From: an uncultured Pelagibacteraceae bacterium
Lineage (GTDB): Bacteria; Pseudomonadota; Alphaproteobacteria; Pelagibacterales; Pelagibacteraceae
DNA: 64,000 nucleotides
Direction of reading: 5' to 3'
Assembly: GCA_902587755.1 (NCBI GenBank)
Contig: CACIMN010000001.1
Span: 62,001-126,000, forward strand
The stretch's first letter is position 1, and each line of letters begins with the position of its first letter. The notes below the pieces were generated by a model. The model saw nothing but the letters and a program-made list of their open reading frames with translations, had not been told where the DNA came from and did no database searches. Of this stretch, positions 1-8,076 are shown piece after piece. The translations under genes were made by a program, and so were the position numbers.

Positions 1-749
1 CTGAAATTAAACTTAAGTCAGGTGGATATTTGGTTATTAACCCAACAGAAGCTTTAGTTTCTATTGATATAAATTCTGGAAGTTCAATAAAAGGAAAAAA
101 TGTTGAAAGCACTGCTTTAGATACCAATATCGAAGCTGCAGAAGAAATTGCAAGACAAATAAAGATAAGAGATTTGTCTGGCTTAATCATTATTGATTTT
201 ATTGATATGCTAAGTTATGGAAATAGGAGGTTAGTAGAAAGAAAACTCAAAGAAAAATGCAGGTCTGATAGAGCTAGAATTCAAATTGGGAGAATAAGTA
301 ATTTTGGTCTTTTGGAGATGTCAAGACAAAGACTAAGAGAAAGTGCAATTAAATGGAGAGTTACATTAACAGATGAATCTTTTGCTCAGAAGCTATTAAA
401 AATTGTTGAATTAAAAGCTGTAATTAACAAAGCTAAATTTGTTGAATTAAAAGTTTGTAAAAAAATTTCAGATTTCCTTAAAGAAAATTTTGTTAATGAC
501 TTAACTTACTTTGAAAAAAAAAATAAAATAAAAATAGATATTGTTAGTGATAATTCTTTAGTTATACCTGAATACATTATAGACATTAAAAATAAATCAA
601 AAAAAACACTTGAGCTAATAGAGTATTACGAGAAATTAAAAAATTTAGAAATCCAAAATAAAGAAAATAAAATTTTAGAAAAAAAAGAAAATAAAAAAAT
701 CAGTAAAAAAACTTATAAGAAAAAAAAATATTATAAAAAAACTAAATAA
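1..749 (+). CDS. Ribonuclease E/G, C-terminal part (5' end outside window)
   Basis: Endoribonuclease of the RNase E/G family, which processes rRNA and starts mRNA decay. The open frame runs in from base 3, so the gene begins upstream of the window. The visible part carries the catalytic DNase I-like subdomain: SIDINSG and IIIDFIDM supply the two metal-binding Asp residues known from E. coli RNase E. The Zn-link CPxCxG expected after SRQRL is absent, and the sequence runs directly into RESAIKWRVTLTDE. The tail is very Lys-rich, with no long degradosome scaffold. Whether it is E or G cannot be decided from this part. It overlaps the convergent thiG by 8 bases. Confidence 0.9.
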   Translation, partial: EIKLKSGGYLVINPTEALVSIDINSGSSIKGKNVESTALDTNIEAAEEIARQIKIRDLSGLIIIDFIDMLSYGNRRLVERKLKEKCRSDRARIQIGRISNFGLLEMSRQRLRESAIKWRVTLTDESFAQKLLKIVELKAVINKAKFVELKVCKKISDFLKENFVNDLTYFEKKNKIKIDIVSDNSLVIPEYIIDIKNKSKKTLELIEYYEKLKNLEIQNKENKILEKKENKKISKKTYKKKKYYKKTK

Positions 750-1515
750 TCCCTTTTGATGGAGATGATGGATTGCCCATCAAAATTTTATCTATTCTTC
801 CAGAATTATAGGATTGTCTACCAGCAATAACAGCATTTTTAAAAGCAACTGCCATTTCCAAAGGTTTTTTGGCCTTTGCAATTGCAGTATTAACAAGTAC
901 TCCATCACATCCTAGTTCCATTGCAATTGTTGCATCAGATGCTTGTCCCAAACCAGCGTCAATAATTAATGGAAGTTTGGTTTGTTTTCTAATTATTTGA
1001 ATATTGATTTTGTTTTGAATGCCTAGTCCTGAACCAATTGGTGCAGCTAAAGGCATTATTGCGTCAGCACCTGAATTCTCTAGACGCTTAGCCATTAAAG
1101 GATCATCATTGCAATAAACCATAACCCTAAAACCCTCTTTAGCTAAAACTTCTGTTGATTTTAATGTTTCTATCATGTCAGGAAATAAATTTTTTTTATC
1201 TCCTAAAACTTCTAATTTAACTAACTTCCAACCACCTATTTCTCTTGCTAATCTTAAAGTTCTCAGAGCTTCTTTTGAATTAAAACATCCAGCAGTATTG
1301 GGTAAATATGTAATTTTTTTTGGATCAACATAATCCATAAGTAAAGGCTTATTTTTATCTGAAATATTAACTCTTCTTACAGCAACTGTTACGATTTCTG
1401 CCCCAGATAGTTTAATTGCTTTTGCACACTCAGACATACTTTTATATTTTCCTGTTCCAACAATTAATCTGGAATTAAATTTTTTACTTGCAATAATTAG
1501 ACTATCTTTTTTCAA
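742..1515 (-). CDS. thiG: Thiazole synthase ThiG
   Basis: Builds the thiazole phosphate of thiamine from deoxyxylulose phosphate, dehydroglycine and ThiS thiocarboxylate. Recognised from the TIM-barrel sequence: FNSRLIVGTGKY near the start, KLEVLGDKKNLFPD mid-protein, and DAGLGQASDATIAMELGCDG and GRIDKILMGNPSSPSKG near the end. The frame opens at a TTG at 1530, but I prefer the TTG at 1515. That start lies just after the thiS stop and has GGAGG (1528-1524, minus strand) 8 bases upstream. The protein is then 257 residues, the usual family size. It forms an operon with thiS and overlaps the RNase E/G gene end to end. Confidence 0.93.
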   Translation of the reverse strand: MKKDSLIIASKKFNSRLIVGTGKYKSMSECAKAIKLSGAEIVTVAVRRVNISDKNKPLLMDYVDPKKITYLPNTAGCFNSKEALRTLRLAREIGGWKLVKLEVLGDKKNLFPDMIETLKSTEVLAKEGFRVMVYCNDDPLMAKRLENSGADAIMPLAAPIGSGLGIQNKINIQIIRKQTKLPLIIDAGLGQASDATIAMELGCDGVLVNTAIAKAKKPLEMAVAFKNAVIAGRQSYNSGRIDKILMGNPSSPSKGII

Positions 1516-1516
1516 A

Positions 1517-1735
1517 TTAACCACCTCCAATAAAATGAACTATTTCAATTTTATCATTTTTATTCAATTTAATTTTAGTAATTTTTTTTTTATCTATTAT
1601 TTCTTCATTAAGCTCAATTGCCACTTTATTTAATGGTATTTTTAGAGTTTTTAACACATTAAAAAGGTTAGAACCTTTAGTTATAGATTTCATTTTACCA
1701 TTTATTTTAATTTTTATTTTTTTTATTTTTTTCAT
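1517..1735 (-). CDS. thiS: Sulfur carrier protein ThiS
   Basis: Small ubiquitin-fold protein (72 residues) whose C-terminal glycine is thiocarboxylated and gives sulfur to ThiG. The C-terminus is VHFIGGG, matching the obligatory Gly-Gly end. The N-terminal strand IKIKING and the LNEEIIDKK segment fit the family. The start at 1735 keeps the first beta strand; the next Met (codon 15) would remove it. Only 16 bases separate this start from the divergent aroQ start. thiG follows after one base if its TTG at 1515 is used. Confidence 0.92.
   Translation of the reverse strand: MKKIKKIKIKINGKMKSITKGSNLFNVLKTLKIPLNKVAIELNEEIIDKKKITKIKLNKNDKIEIVHFIGGG
1524..1528 (-). promoter_or_regulatory. Shine-Dalgarno site for thiG inside thiS glycine codons
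   Basis: On the minus strand the thiS codons for its last three glycines read GGAGGTGGT. The GGAGG core lies 8 bases before the TTG at 1515. This decides the thiG start in my reading: the functional Gly-Gly tail of the carrier and the ribosome site of its partner share the same bases. The overlapping TTG at 1530 has no comparable upstream site. Confidence 0.6.
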
Positions 1736-1751
1736 CGTATATAAATGCTGA

Positions 1752-2198
1752 ATGAATAATAAAATAATTATTATTAATGGTCCAAATCTTAATCTATTAG
1801 GAGAAAGAGAACAATCACAATATGGATCAACTACGTTTGATCAACTTAAGGATAATTGTTCTAAAAAGGCAAAAGAAATTGGTCTTAATGTTGAATTTGC
1901 CCAATCTAATGTTGAGGGAGAGCTTGTTAACATTATTCAAGATGCCAGAAAAAAATTTGATGGTATGATTATAAATGCTGCTGGTTTTACTCATACTTCT
2001 GTAGCGATAAGAGATGCTTTAGATTTATTTAAAAAACCAATAATTGAATTACATTTATCAAATATTTATAAAAGAGAGGAATTTAGACATAAATCTCTAA
2101 TAAGCAGTGTTGTAACTGGAGGAATCTTTGGATTAGGTGCAGAAGGATATATTTTGGCCATAATTTCATTACAAAAGACTTTACAAAATGAAAATTGA
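1752..2198 (+). CDS. aroQ: 3-dehydroquinate dehydratase, type II
   Basis: Dehydrates 3-dehydroquinate to 3-dehydroshikimate in the shikimate pathway; dodecameric cytosolic enzyme. The 148 residues match the type II family length. Motifs: IINGPNLNLLGERE at the N-terminus, then the active-site Tyr of QYGS, INAAGFTHTS in the middle, and ELHLSNIYKREEFRHKS carrying the catalytic His region. First gene of a run with accB and accC, which it overlaps by 11 bases, the usual alphaproteobacterial order. The start is 16 bases from the divergent thiS, so its promoter must overlap thiS coding sequence or be extremely short. Confidence 0.96.
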   Translation: MNNKIIIINGPNLNLLGEREQSQYGSTTFDQLKDNCSKKAKEIGLNVEFAQSNVEGELVNIIQDARKKFDGMIINAAGFTHTSVAIRDALDLFKKPIIELHLSNIYKREEFRHKSLISSVVTGGIFGLGAEGYILAIISLQKTLQNEN

Positions 2199-2622
2199 TA
2201 AGAAGATTATTAAAGAGCTTAGTGATTATTTAAAAGAATTTAATCTTACTGAGATAGAAATAACAGAGAAAGATACGAAAATTAAAGTATCAAAAAATAA
2301 TGTTTCAATTAGCAATCAGCCTCAGATAGTTTCTACACAATCATCAAGAACAAGTTCAGCTTCTGTCCCAACTCAAAATATTAAGTCTGGAACCGAAATT
2401 ACATCTCCAATAATTGGAACGGCATATCATGCTCCAGAACCTGGGGCTAAAAAATTTGTTGAGATTGGAAAAAAAATTAAAAAAGGCGACACAATAATGA
2501 TTGTTGAGGCAATGAAAACAATGAATCATGTTCCATCAACTGCAGACGGTGTAGTAAAAGAAATTTGTGTTGAAGATGGTCAACCTGTTGAATTTGGCCA
2601 AACAATTATTGTCTTAGAATAA
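2188..2622 (+). CDS. accB: Biotin carboxyl carrier protein of acetyl-CoA carboxylase
   Basis: Carries biotin between the carboxylase and carboxyltransferase halves of acetyl-CoA carboxylase, the first step of fatty acid synthesis. At 144 residues it has an N-terminal helix region (1-35), a Ser/Thr/Gln-rich flexible linker (about 40-68) and a C-terminal biotinyl domain. The biotin-accepting lysine is Lys110 in VEAMKTMN. The thumb typical of AccB is present around AYHAPEPGAKKFVEIG. Overlaps aroQ by 11 bases and is followed after 3 bases by accC. Confidence 0.96.
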   Translation: MKIDKKIIKELSDYLKEFNLTEIEITEKDTKIKVSKNNVSISNQPQIVSTQSSRTSSASVPTQNIKSGTEITSPIIGTAYHAPEPGAKKFVEIGKKIKKGDTIMIVEAMKTMNHVPSTADGVVKEICVEDGQPVEFGQTIIVLE

Positions 2623-2625
2623 AAT

Positions 2626-3963
2626 ATGTTTAAAAAAATTTTAATTGCAAACCGTGGGGAAATTGCAGTTAGAATTATTAGAGCTTGCAAAGAATGGGGT
2701 ATACTTACTGTAGCAGTTCACTCAGATGTAGATAGAGAGAGTATGCATGTAAGAATGGCTGATGAAAGTGTTTGCATAGGCTCTCATCAACCATCAAATA
2801 GTTATTTAAATATTCCTGCTTTAATGTCAGCTATAGAGCTTACAAACGCAGATGCAGTACATCCTGGCTATGGCTTTCTTTCAGAAAATGCTAATTTCGC
2901 AAGAATATTAGAAGAGAATAAAATTAAATTTATTGGAGCTACATCAAAACATATTGAAATGATGGGTGATAAAATCCAAGCAAAAAGAATAGCTAAAGAA
3001 AATGGATTACCTGTTATTGAGGGATCTGAAGGTGGTGTTAAAGATTTTTCTGAAGCAAAAAAACTTTGTAAAAAAATAGGTTTTCCTATCTTAATTAAAG
3101 CCTCAGGTGGAGGTGGAGGCAAAGGTATGAAAATTGTGAACAAAGAAGAAGAATTTGAAACGTTGTTTTCAACTGCTAAATCAGAGGCGAAAAAATACTT
3201 TGGGAATGATGAAGTTTATATTGAAAAATTTTTCCAAAATCCTAGGCATATTGAGGTTCAAATATTAGCTGGAAAGAATAGAGCTGTACACCTTCATGAG
3301 AGAGATTGCTCAGTTCAAAGGAGACATCAAAAATTAATAGAGGAAACACCAAGTCCAGTTTTAAGTAATGAAATAAGAAAAGATTTGTTTGAAAGAACAA
3401 TAAATATGGTTGCTAAAATAGGATATATGGGAGCTGGAACCGTTGAATTTATATACGAAGATGGGAAATTTTATTTCCTTGAAATGAATACAAGAGTTCA
3501 AGTCGAGCATCCTGTTACAGAAATGGTAACAGGAATTGATATAATTAAAGAACAAATTTGGATTGCCTTTTCAGGAGAAACAGCATTAAAACAAAGTGAT
3601 ATAAATCCTAGGGGACATGCAATTGAATGTAGAATAAATGCTGAAGATGCAAGTAAAAATTTTCAGCCCTCTCCTGGAGTTATAACAATGTGTCATCAGC
3701 CTTCAGGATTTAGGACCAGAGTAGATGGTGCAATATTCCAAGGATACAAAGTAACACCTTATTATGATAGCATGGTATGTAAATTAATCTGTCATGGAAG
3801 AAATAGAACCGAAGCCATTCAAAGAATGAATAGATCTTTAGACGAGTTTGTAATAGAAGGTATTACAACTACTATTCCACTTCATAAAAAATTACTAAAT
3901 CATAAAAAATTTCTTAATTCAGATTTTAATGTAAGTTGGTTAGATAAAGATTCAATTGTTTAA
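2626..3963 (+). CDS. accC: Biotin carboxylase subunit of acetyl-CoA carboxylase
   Basis: ATP-dependent carboxylation of biotin on AccB. The 445 residues give the normal family length. The N-terminal domain begins FKKILIANRGEIAVRI. The ATP-grasp glycine loop is KASGGGGGKGMKIV, followed by HIEVQILAG, the HERDCSVQRRHQK segment and FLEMNTRVQVEHPVTE with active-site Glu, Asn and Arg. The C-terminal domain contains the conserved AIECRINAED. The stop overlaps the convergent DUF2155 gene by 4 bases. The leucyl/phenylalanyl-tRNA transferase gene (aat) that often follows accC in alphaproteobacteria is not here. Confidence 0.97.
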   Translation: MFKKILIANRGEIAVRIIRACKEWGILTVAVHSDVDRESMHVRMADESVCIGSHQPSNSYLNIPALMSAIELTNADAVHPGYGFLSENANFARILEENKIKFIGATSKHIEMMGDKIQAKRIAKENGLPVIEGSEGGVKDFSEAKKLCKKIGFPILIKASGGGGGKGMKIVNKEEEFETLFSTAKSEAKKYFGNDEVYIEKFFQNPRHIEVQILAGKNRAVHLHERDCSVQRRHQKLIEETPSPVLSNEIRKDLFERTINMVAKIGYMGAGTVEFIYEDGKFYFLEMNTRVQVEHPVTEMVTGIDIIKEQIWIAFSGETALKQSDINPRGHAIECRINAEDASKNFQPSPGVITMCHQPSGFRTRVDGAIFQGYKVTPYYDSMVCKLICHGRNRTEAIQRMNRSLDEFVIEGITTTIPLHKKLLNHKKFLNSDFNVSWLDKDSIV

Positions 3964-4367
3964 TAGCAGCTTACCAACCATACGTCATAGACAGGATGGT
4001 CAAAAGGTTCGATTGAAGGACTAGATGAAAACATCCAACCATTAAAAACGAAAACTTCATCATTATTTTTATTTGTTAAGTCTCTAACTTGAATATAGGC
4101 TGTTATCTCTGGATTATCGTCAAATTCAGAATTTTTACATTTAATACTTTTTATTTCCAAATCTTTAAATTTTTTTAATTTTCCATTTTCTAATTTAATC
4201 AAAGTATTTTTAGAACTTATTTTGTCTAAAATTTTTATGTTAGTAAAAGCTCCCTCTAAATCACTATTTGAGTTTGAATTAAAAACTAAACAAAAATAAA
4301 AAAAAAAAACTAAATAGATTAATTTAAAATTATTCTTTCCAGCTTGAGTATTTCTTTTTAACACCAT
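3960..4367 (-). CDS. DUF2155 family exported protein
   Basis: Small protein of unknown function in the alphaproteobacterial DUF2155 family. A hydrophobic segment at about residues 15-30 (KLIYLVFFFYFCLVF) looks like a signal peptide or membrane anchor. The family signature is the C-terminal half: GWMFSSSPSIEPFDHPVYDVWLVSC. The start at 4367 lies 38 bases inside the upstream NDUFA12 gene, and no later Met precedes the hydrophobic segment. DUF2155 next to NDUFA12 is a recurring alphaproteobacterial pair, which supports both calls. A link to the respiratory chain is inference from that context only. Confidence 0.82.
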   Translation of the reverse strand: MVLKRNTQAGKNNFKLIYLVFFFYFCLVFNSNSNSDLEGAFTNIKILDKISSKNTLIKLENGKLKKFKDLEIKSIKCKNSEFDDNPEITAYIQVRDLTNKNNDEVFVFNGWMFSSSPSIEPFDHPVYDVWLVSCY

Positions 4368-4689
4368 TTTTATTTTTATTTGGATAATATGCTGAGTCAG
4401 TTCCAGTTAAATTTTCTTGATGTGGCTTTTGCCATTCGTATTTTTCTAAGGTATGTTTTTTCTCAATTTTATTAGGTGTAAAATGTATCCAAGAATACCA
4501 TTCAACAGGAATTTTTGATGCGTCAATTGTGTTTGAATAGATAACCCATCTTTTTCCTTTTTTACTCTCATAGTATTTGTTGCCTAGCTCATCAGTACCA
4601 ACTAGTTTTCCAAAAAAAATAGTTTTTAGTCTTGTTCCAAAAGTATCTTGATTCCACCAAGTGAAAATTTTTTTTAAAAGTGTCAACAT
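4330..4689 (-). CDS. NDUFA12-family subunit of NADH:ubiquinone oxidoreductase
   Basis: Homologue of the accessory complex I subunit NDUFA12 (B17.2), found in alphaproteobacteria and mitochondria. Signatures: an N-terminal KIFTWWNQDTFGTRL, then GTDELGNKYYESKKGKRWV and the VPVEWYSW-like IPVEWYSWIHF. The C-terminal PHQENLTGTDSAYYP matches the family pattern. No catalytic role; in mitochondria it stabilises complex I. At 119 residues it is of normal bacterial length. It is the first gene of a two-gene unit with DUF2155 and is divergent from the TSCPD gene across the longest gap of the window (113 AT-rich bases, in which I found no convincing signal). Confidence 0.9.
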   Translation of the reverse strand: MLTLLKKIFTWWNQDTFGTRLKTIFFGKLVGTDELGNKYYESKKGKRWVIYSNTIDASKIPVEWYSWIHFTPNKIEKKHTLEKYEWQKPHQENLTGTDSAYYPNKNKNGVKKKYSSWKE

Positions 4690-4802
4690 AATAATTTTTT
4701 ATTTATTCAATTAAAAATTGTAAAATTTAAATTAGACTAAAATATGAATATGTATATAAATAAATTGATTCATTATTCAAATTAAATTTAAATTGAGGTT
4801 AA

Positions 4803-5627
4803 ATGGCAAAGTATTTAGTTGAAACTTATTATACCTGCACCTTTAAAGTAAATCATTATTTAGATGATATTAACGAAGAAGAGTTAAAAAATTTAGAAAA
4901 AAGAGATGATGGTAAATTTGAGGTTTTAGACGTAAAACTCGATAATAGAAAAACAAAAAGTCTAGACCCTAAAAATAACAAAATTCTTGAAAAAAAGAAA
5001 GTTAATGTATCTATCGAAACTGATAATAAAAGCCTTATTGATAAAGAAAGTGTAATAAAAACTATAAACACAGCTAACAATAAGCCAGGTAAAAGATTTA
5101 GCATGCCTGACAGAAGAAAAGGCTATATTCAAAAGGCTACTATTGGTGATCATAAAGTCTACTTGCATACTGGAGAATATGAAGATGGAAAAATTGGAGA
5201 AATATTTATTGATACCAGTAAAGAGGGTGAACTTGTTAAAGCTTTAATGAATAACTTTGCAATTGCTATATCATTAGGCCTTCAATATGGTGTACCATTA
5301 GATGAGTATATAAGTGCTTTTGTTGGTACAAAATTTGAACCATCTGGCAAAGTACATGGTAATGATAGAATTCTAAGTGCCACATCTATTTTAGATTATA
5401 TTTTCAGAGAATTAGCTATTTCATACCAAAATAGAGAAGATCTGGCCCACACCCCTACTATTGGAGGAAATGATTCTATCAATTCTGAAGAACAAAGCTC
5501 TGAGGATCAAAATCAATTATTAAAAATTGTAAAAGATATTACTAGCAAAGGTTTCGTAAGAAATAATTATAAAAAAAATCTAGTTGATCTTTCGGATGTA
5601 AAAATAAGTTTAAAAGGTAAAAAATAA
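4803..5627 (+). CDS. Stand-alone TSCPD-domain protein resembling the C-terminus of B12-dependent ribonucleotide reductase
   Basis: Residues 101-218 resemble the extreme C-terminal region of alphaproteobacterial class II (adenosylcobalamin) ribonucleotide reductase Nrd[57 protein letters not shown] and [16 protein letters not shown]. The catalytic barrel and its radical/redox cysteines are absent, so this is not a reductase by itself. Residues 1-60 ([20 protein letters not shown] and following) are a separate conserved-looking region that I do not recognise. A GAGG ribosome site lies 4 bases before the ATG. It ends 1 base before the convergent aspS. Function unknown; a regulatory or accessory role in nucleotide reduction is only inference. 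Confidence 0.8.
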   Translation: MAKYLVETYYTCTFKVNHYLDDINEEELKNLEKRDDGKFEVLDVKLDNRKTKSLDPKNNKILEKKKVNVSIETDNKSLIDKESVIKTINTANNKPGKRFSMPDRRKGYIQKATIGDHKVYLHTGEYEDGKIGEIFIDTSKEGELVKALMNNFAIAISLGLQYGVPLDEYISAFVGTKFEPSGKVHGNDRILSATSILDYIFRELAISYQNREDLAHTPTIGGNDSINSEEQSSEDQNQLLKIVKDITSKGFVRNNYKKNLVDLSDVKISLKGKK

Positions 5628-5628
5628 C

Positions 5629-7413
5629 TTATTTTTTAGTTTTTAAGGCTAAATTTAATTCTTTTAATTGATCTGGATTTACCTCAGATGGTGCATTCAT
5701 CATTAAATCTTGTGCGTTCTGGTTCATTGGAAACATAGTAACTTCTCTAATATTTTTCTCATTAGCTAATAGCATGACTATTCTATCAATACCAGGCGCT
5801 ATTCCACCATGTGGTGGTGCTCCATAACTAAGTGCATTAATCATTCCACTAAATTTTTCATCTACTTGCTTTTTGTTATATCCTGCAATTGAAAAAAGTT
5901 TATACATAAGCTCTGGTTTATGATTTCTAATTGCTCCAGATGATAGTTCAATTCCATTACAAACAATGTCGTATTGATATGCAAGTATGTCTAATGGGCT
6001 TTCAAAATCTTTTTCTCTTAAATCTCCTTGTGGCATTGAAAATGGATTATGACTAAACTTAATATTGCCAGTTATTTCATCTTTTTCAAACATTGGATAG
6101 TCTACAATCCAACAAAATGCGAAAATATTTTCATCGATTAAATCAAGATCTTTTGCAATTTTATCCCTTGCTAAAGCTGTGATTTTTTCTAATTCATCCT
6201 GTTTTCCACAAGCCATAAAAATACTGTCTCCTATTTCACAATTTATTTTTTTCATGATTTCAAGTAATGCGTCTTGAGAAAAGAATTTACCTATAGGACC
6301 TTTAGCTGAAATATCTTTATCTTTTTCAATAGTAAAATATGCTAAACCAGAAGCACCTTCTCCTTTGGCCCATTTATCAATATTATCAAAGAAACTTCTT
6401 GGTTTATCTTTTGTATTTTTTGCAACAATACATCTTACTTTATATCCAGATTTTACCAATTTTTTAAATATTTCAAATGAAACATCTTCTCGAGTAAAAA
6501 TTTCAGTAATATCATTTACAATAAGTGGATTTCTTAAATCTGGTTTATCTGTACCATATTTAAGCATCGCTTCCTTGTATGAAATCTTTGGAAATTTATC
6601 AAACATCAGTTTTTTAGAAGAAAAATTTTTAAATGTATTAACCATCAACTTTTCAACAACATTAAATACATCTTCCTGCTCTACAAATGACATTTCTAAA
6701 TCTAATTGATAAAACTCTCCGGGACTTCTGTCTGCTCTTGCATCTTCGTCTCTAAAGCAAGGTGCAATTTGAAAATATCTATCAAACCCCGAGACCATTA
6801 TTAATTGTTTAAATTGTTGAGGAGCTTGAGGTAATGCATAAAATTTTCCTGGATTTAAACGGCTTGGTACTAAAAAGTCTCTCGCACCTTCTGGGCTAGA
6901 TGAAGTTAAAATTGGCGTTTGAAATTCTAAAAAACCTAATTTTGTCATTTCATTACGGATGTATGAAATTACTTTAGATCTTAAAATAATATTTTCATGA
7001 ATTTTTTTTCTTCTTAAGTCTAAAAATCTATATTTTAATCTAATTTCTTCTGAGTACTCCTGATCACTAAAGACAGGCATTGGTAGCTCTTTGCAATTAC
7101 CTAAAACCTCATAATTCTCAATAACAACTTCTATTTCACCTGTTTTAATTTCTTTATTTATCGTTTCTTTAGATCTATTAACAACTTTTCCCTCAACTTT
7201 AATTACTGTTTCTAATTGCATTTTTTCTAATTCAAAAAAATATTTATTATCTTTATCAATTATACATTGAGTAATTCCGTAATTATCTCTCAAATCAATA
7301 AACAATAAATTACCATGGTCTCTTTTTTTATTTATCCAACCTGAAAGAGAAACTTTTTTATCTACTTCCTCTATTCCTAACTCATTACACTTGTGTGTTC
7401 TGTATTTATTCAA
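5629..7413 (-). CDS. aspS: Aspartyl-tRNA synthetase
   Basis: Class II aminoacyl-tRNA synthetase of bacterial type (594 residues). N-terminal OB-fold anticodon domain (about 1-110: VSLSGWINKKRDHGNLLFIDLRD), then class II motif 2 (FQIAPCFRDEDARADR), the bacterial GAD insertion domain (about 280-400), and motif 3 near the end (GGIAPGIDRIVMLL). The region FLEFQTPILTSSSPEGARDF is the Asp-specific active-site loop. Last gene of DUF2066-hdaA-aspS; it starts directly after hdaA with no intergenic base. Confidence 0.97.
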   Translation of the reverse strand: MNKYRTHKCNELGIEEVDKKVSLSGWINKKRDHGNLLFIDLRDNYGITQCIIDKDNKYFFELEKMQLETVIKVEGKVVNRSKETINKEIKTGEIEVVIENYEVLGNCKELPMPVFSDQEYSEEIRLKYRFLDLRRKKIHENIILRSKVISYIRNEMTKLGFLEFQTPILTSSSPEGARDFLVPSRLNPGKFYALPQAPQQFKQLIMVSGFDRYFQIAPCFRDEDARADRSPGEFYQLDLEMSFVEQEDVFNVVEKLMVNTFKNFSSKKLMFDKFPKISYKEAMLKYGTDKPDLRNPLIVNDITEIFTREDVSFEIFKKLVKSGYKVRCIVAKNTKDKPRSFFDNIDKWAKGEGASGLAYFTIEKDKDISAKGPIGKFFSQDALLEIMKKINCEIGDSIFMACGKQDELEKITALARDKIAKDLDLIDENIFAFCWIVDYPMFEKDEITGNIKFSHNPFSMPQGDLREKDFESPLDILAYQYDIVCNGIELSSGAIRNHKPELMYKLFSIAGYNKKQVDEKFSGMINALSYGAPPHGGIAPGIDRIVMLLANEKNIREVTMFPMNQNAQDLMMNAPSEVNPDQLKELNLALKTKK

Positions 7414-8076
7414 TTAAACCTCTAATGCTTCTTTAATAATTTTAAAATCGATTGGTTTCTTTCTTTTTAAACTAATTTCGTCGATTTTATATATGAAATC
7501 AGAAATTTTGCCATAAGTTCTATCAATTCTCTTAATTATAAATTCAATAAGTTTTTGGTCTATTGATATTTGACGATCAGAAAGATTTTTTAATATTAAT
7601 GCATAAATTAAATCATCACCAGGTTTTTCAATTTGAGATAAAATAAAATTGGTAGATCTTGAATTTAGATCATTTAATTTAAATTTAAAATCAACTATTG
7701 GTATTGTTGAGGTTACAATCAAATATTTATTATCCTGATCTATAATATTAATAAGTGAAAATAATAAGTTTTCATTAATTTTTTCAGTTAAGTCCTCAAC
7801 AATAATATTTTCATATATTTTAATTTTTTGAAGAAAATCATTATTAATATCTTCTGAATAAATTTTTATTCCTTTATTTTTTTCTAAAAATATATTTATT
7901 AAATGACTTTTTCCTGAAAACTTTTCACCAATTAAGTTAATAAAATTTTTATCCCATTTTGGCCAACTGTTTAGAAGGCTAAAAGAATGTTCGTTGCTAT
8001 TTGAAACATAAAAATCTTGGTCTTTAAAGTTTTGCTCATAATCAAATTTAAGTATTTGTTGATTAAGATTTGTCAT
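7414..8076 (-). CDS. hdaA: HdaA-type DnaA-related regulatory protein
   Basis: DnaA-like AAA+ protein without the DNA-binding domain IV, in alphaproteobacteria involved in inactivating DnaA after initiation. The protein is 220 residues. It opens with an N-terminal QQILKFDYEQNFKDQDFYVS segment typical of Hda proteins (clamp-binding type start). Next comes a P-loop GEKFSGKSHLI (about 50-60), a Walker B-like NIIVEDL, and a sensor-2-like C-terminal helix bundle ending in RIDRTYGKISDFIYKIDEIS. Overlaps the upstream DUF2066 gene by 14 bases, an arrangement often seen in this class. Divergence is high, so biochemical activity is inferred. Confidence 0.8.
   Translation of the reverse strand: MTNLNQQILKFDYEQNFKDQDFYVSNSNEHSFSLLNSWPKWDKNFINLIGEKFSGKSHLINIFLEKNKGIKIYSEDINNDFLQKIKIYENIIVEDLTEKINENLLFSLINIIDQDNKYLIVTSTIPIVDFKFKLNDLNSRSTNFILSQIEKPGDDLIYALILKNLSDRQISIDQKLIEFIIKRIDRTYGKISDFIYKIDEISLKRKKPIDFKIIKEALEV

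Noticed and set aside
2868-3143. 91-codon minus-strand open frame inside accC with a poly-Pro start
   Set aside because: It is antisense to the glycine-rich ATP loop of accC (Gly codons read backwards as Pro). No ribosome site or family; a shadow.
4690-4802. tRNA or small RNA in the longest gap
   Set aside because: Only A/T-rich sequence, no GC-paired arms or T-loop motif. The other gaps long enough (22805-22891 and 41154-41252) also lack these.
6365-6709. 114-codon plus-strand open frame inside aspS
   Set aside because: Antisense to a well-conserved synthetase domain; long only because AT-rich DNA has few stops in this phase. No recognisable protein.
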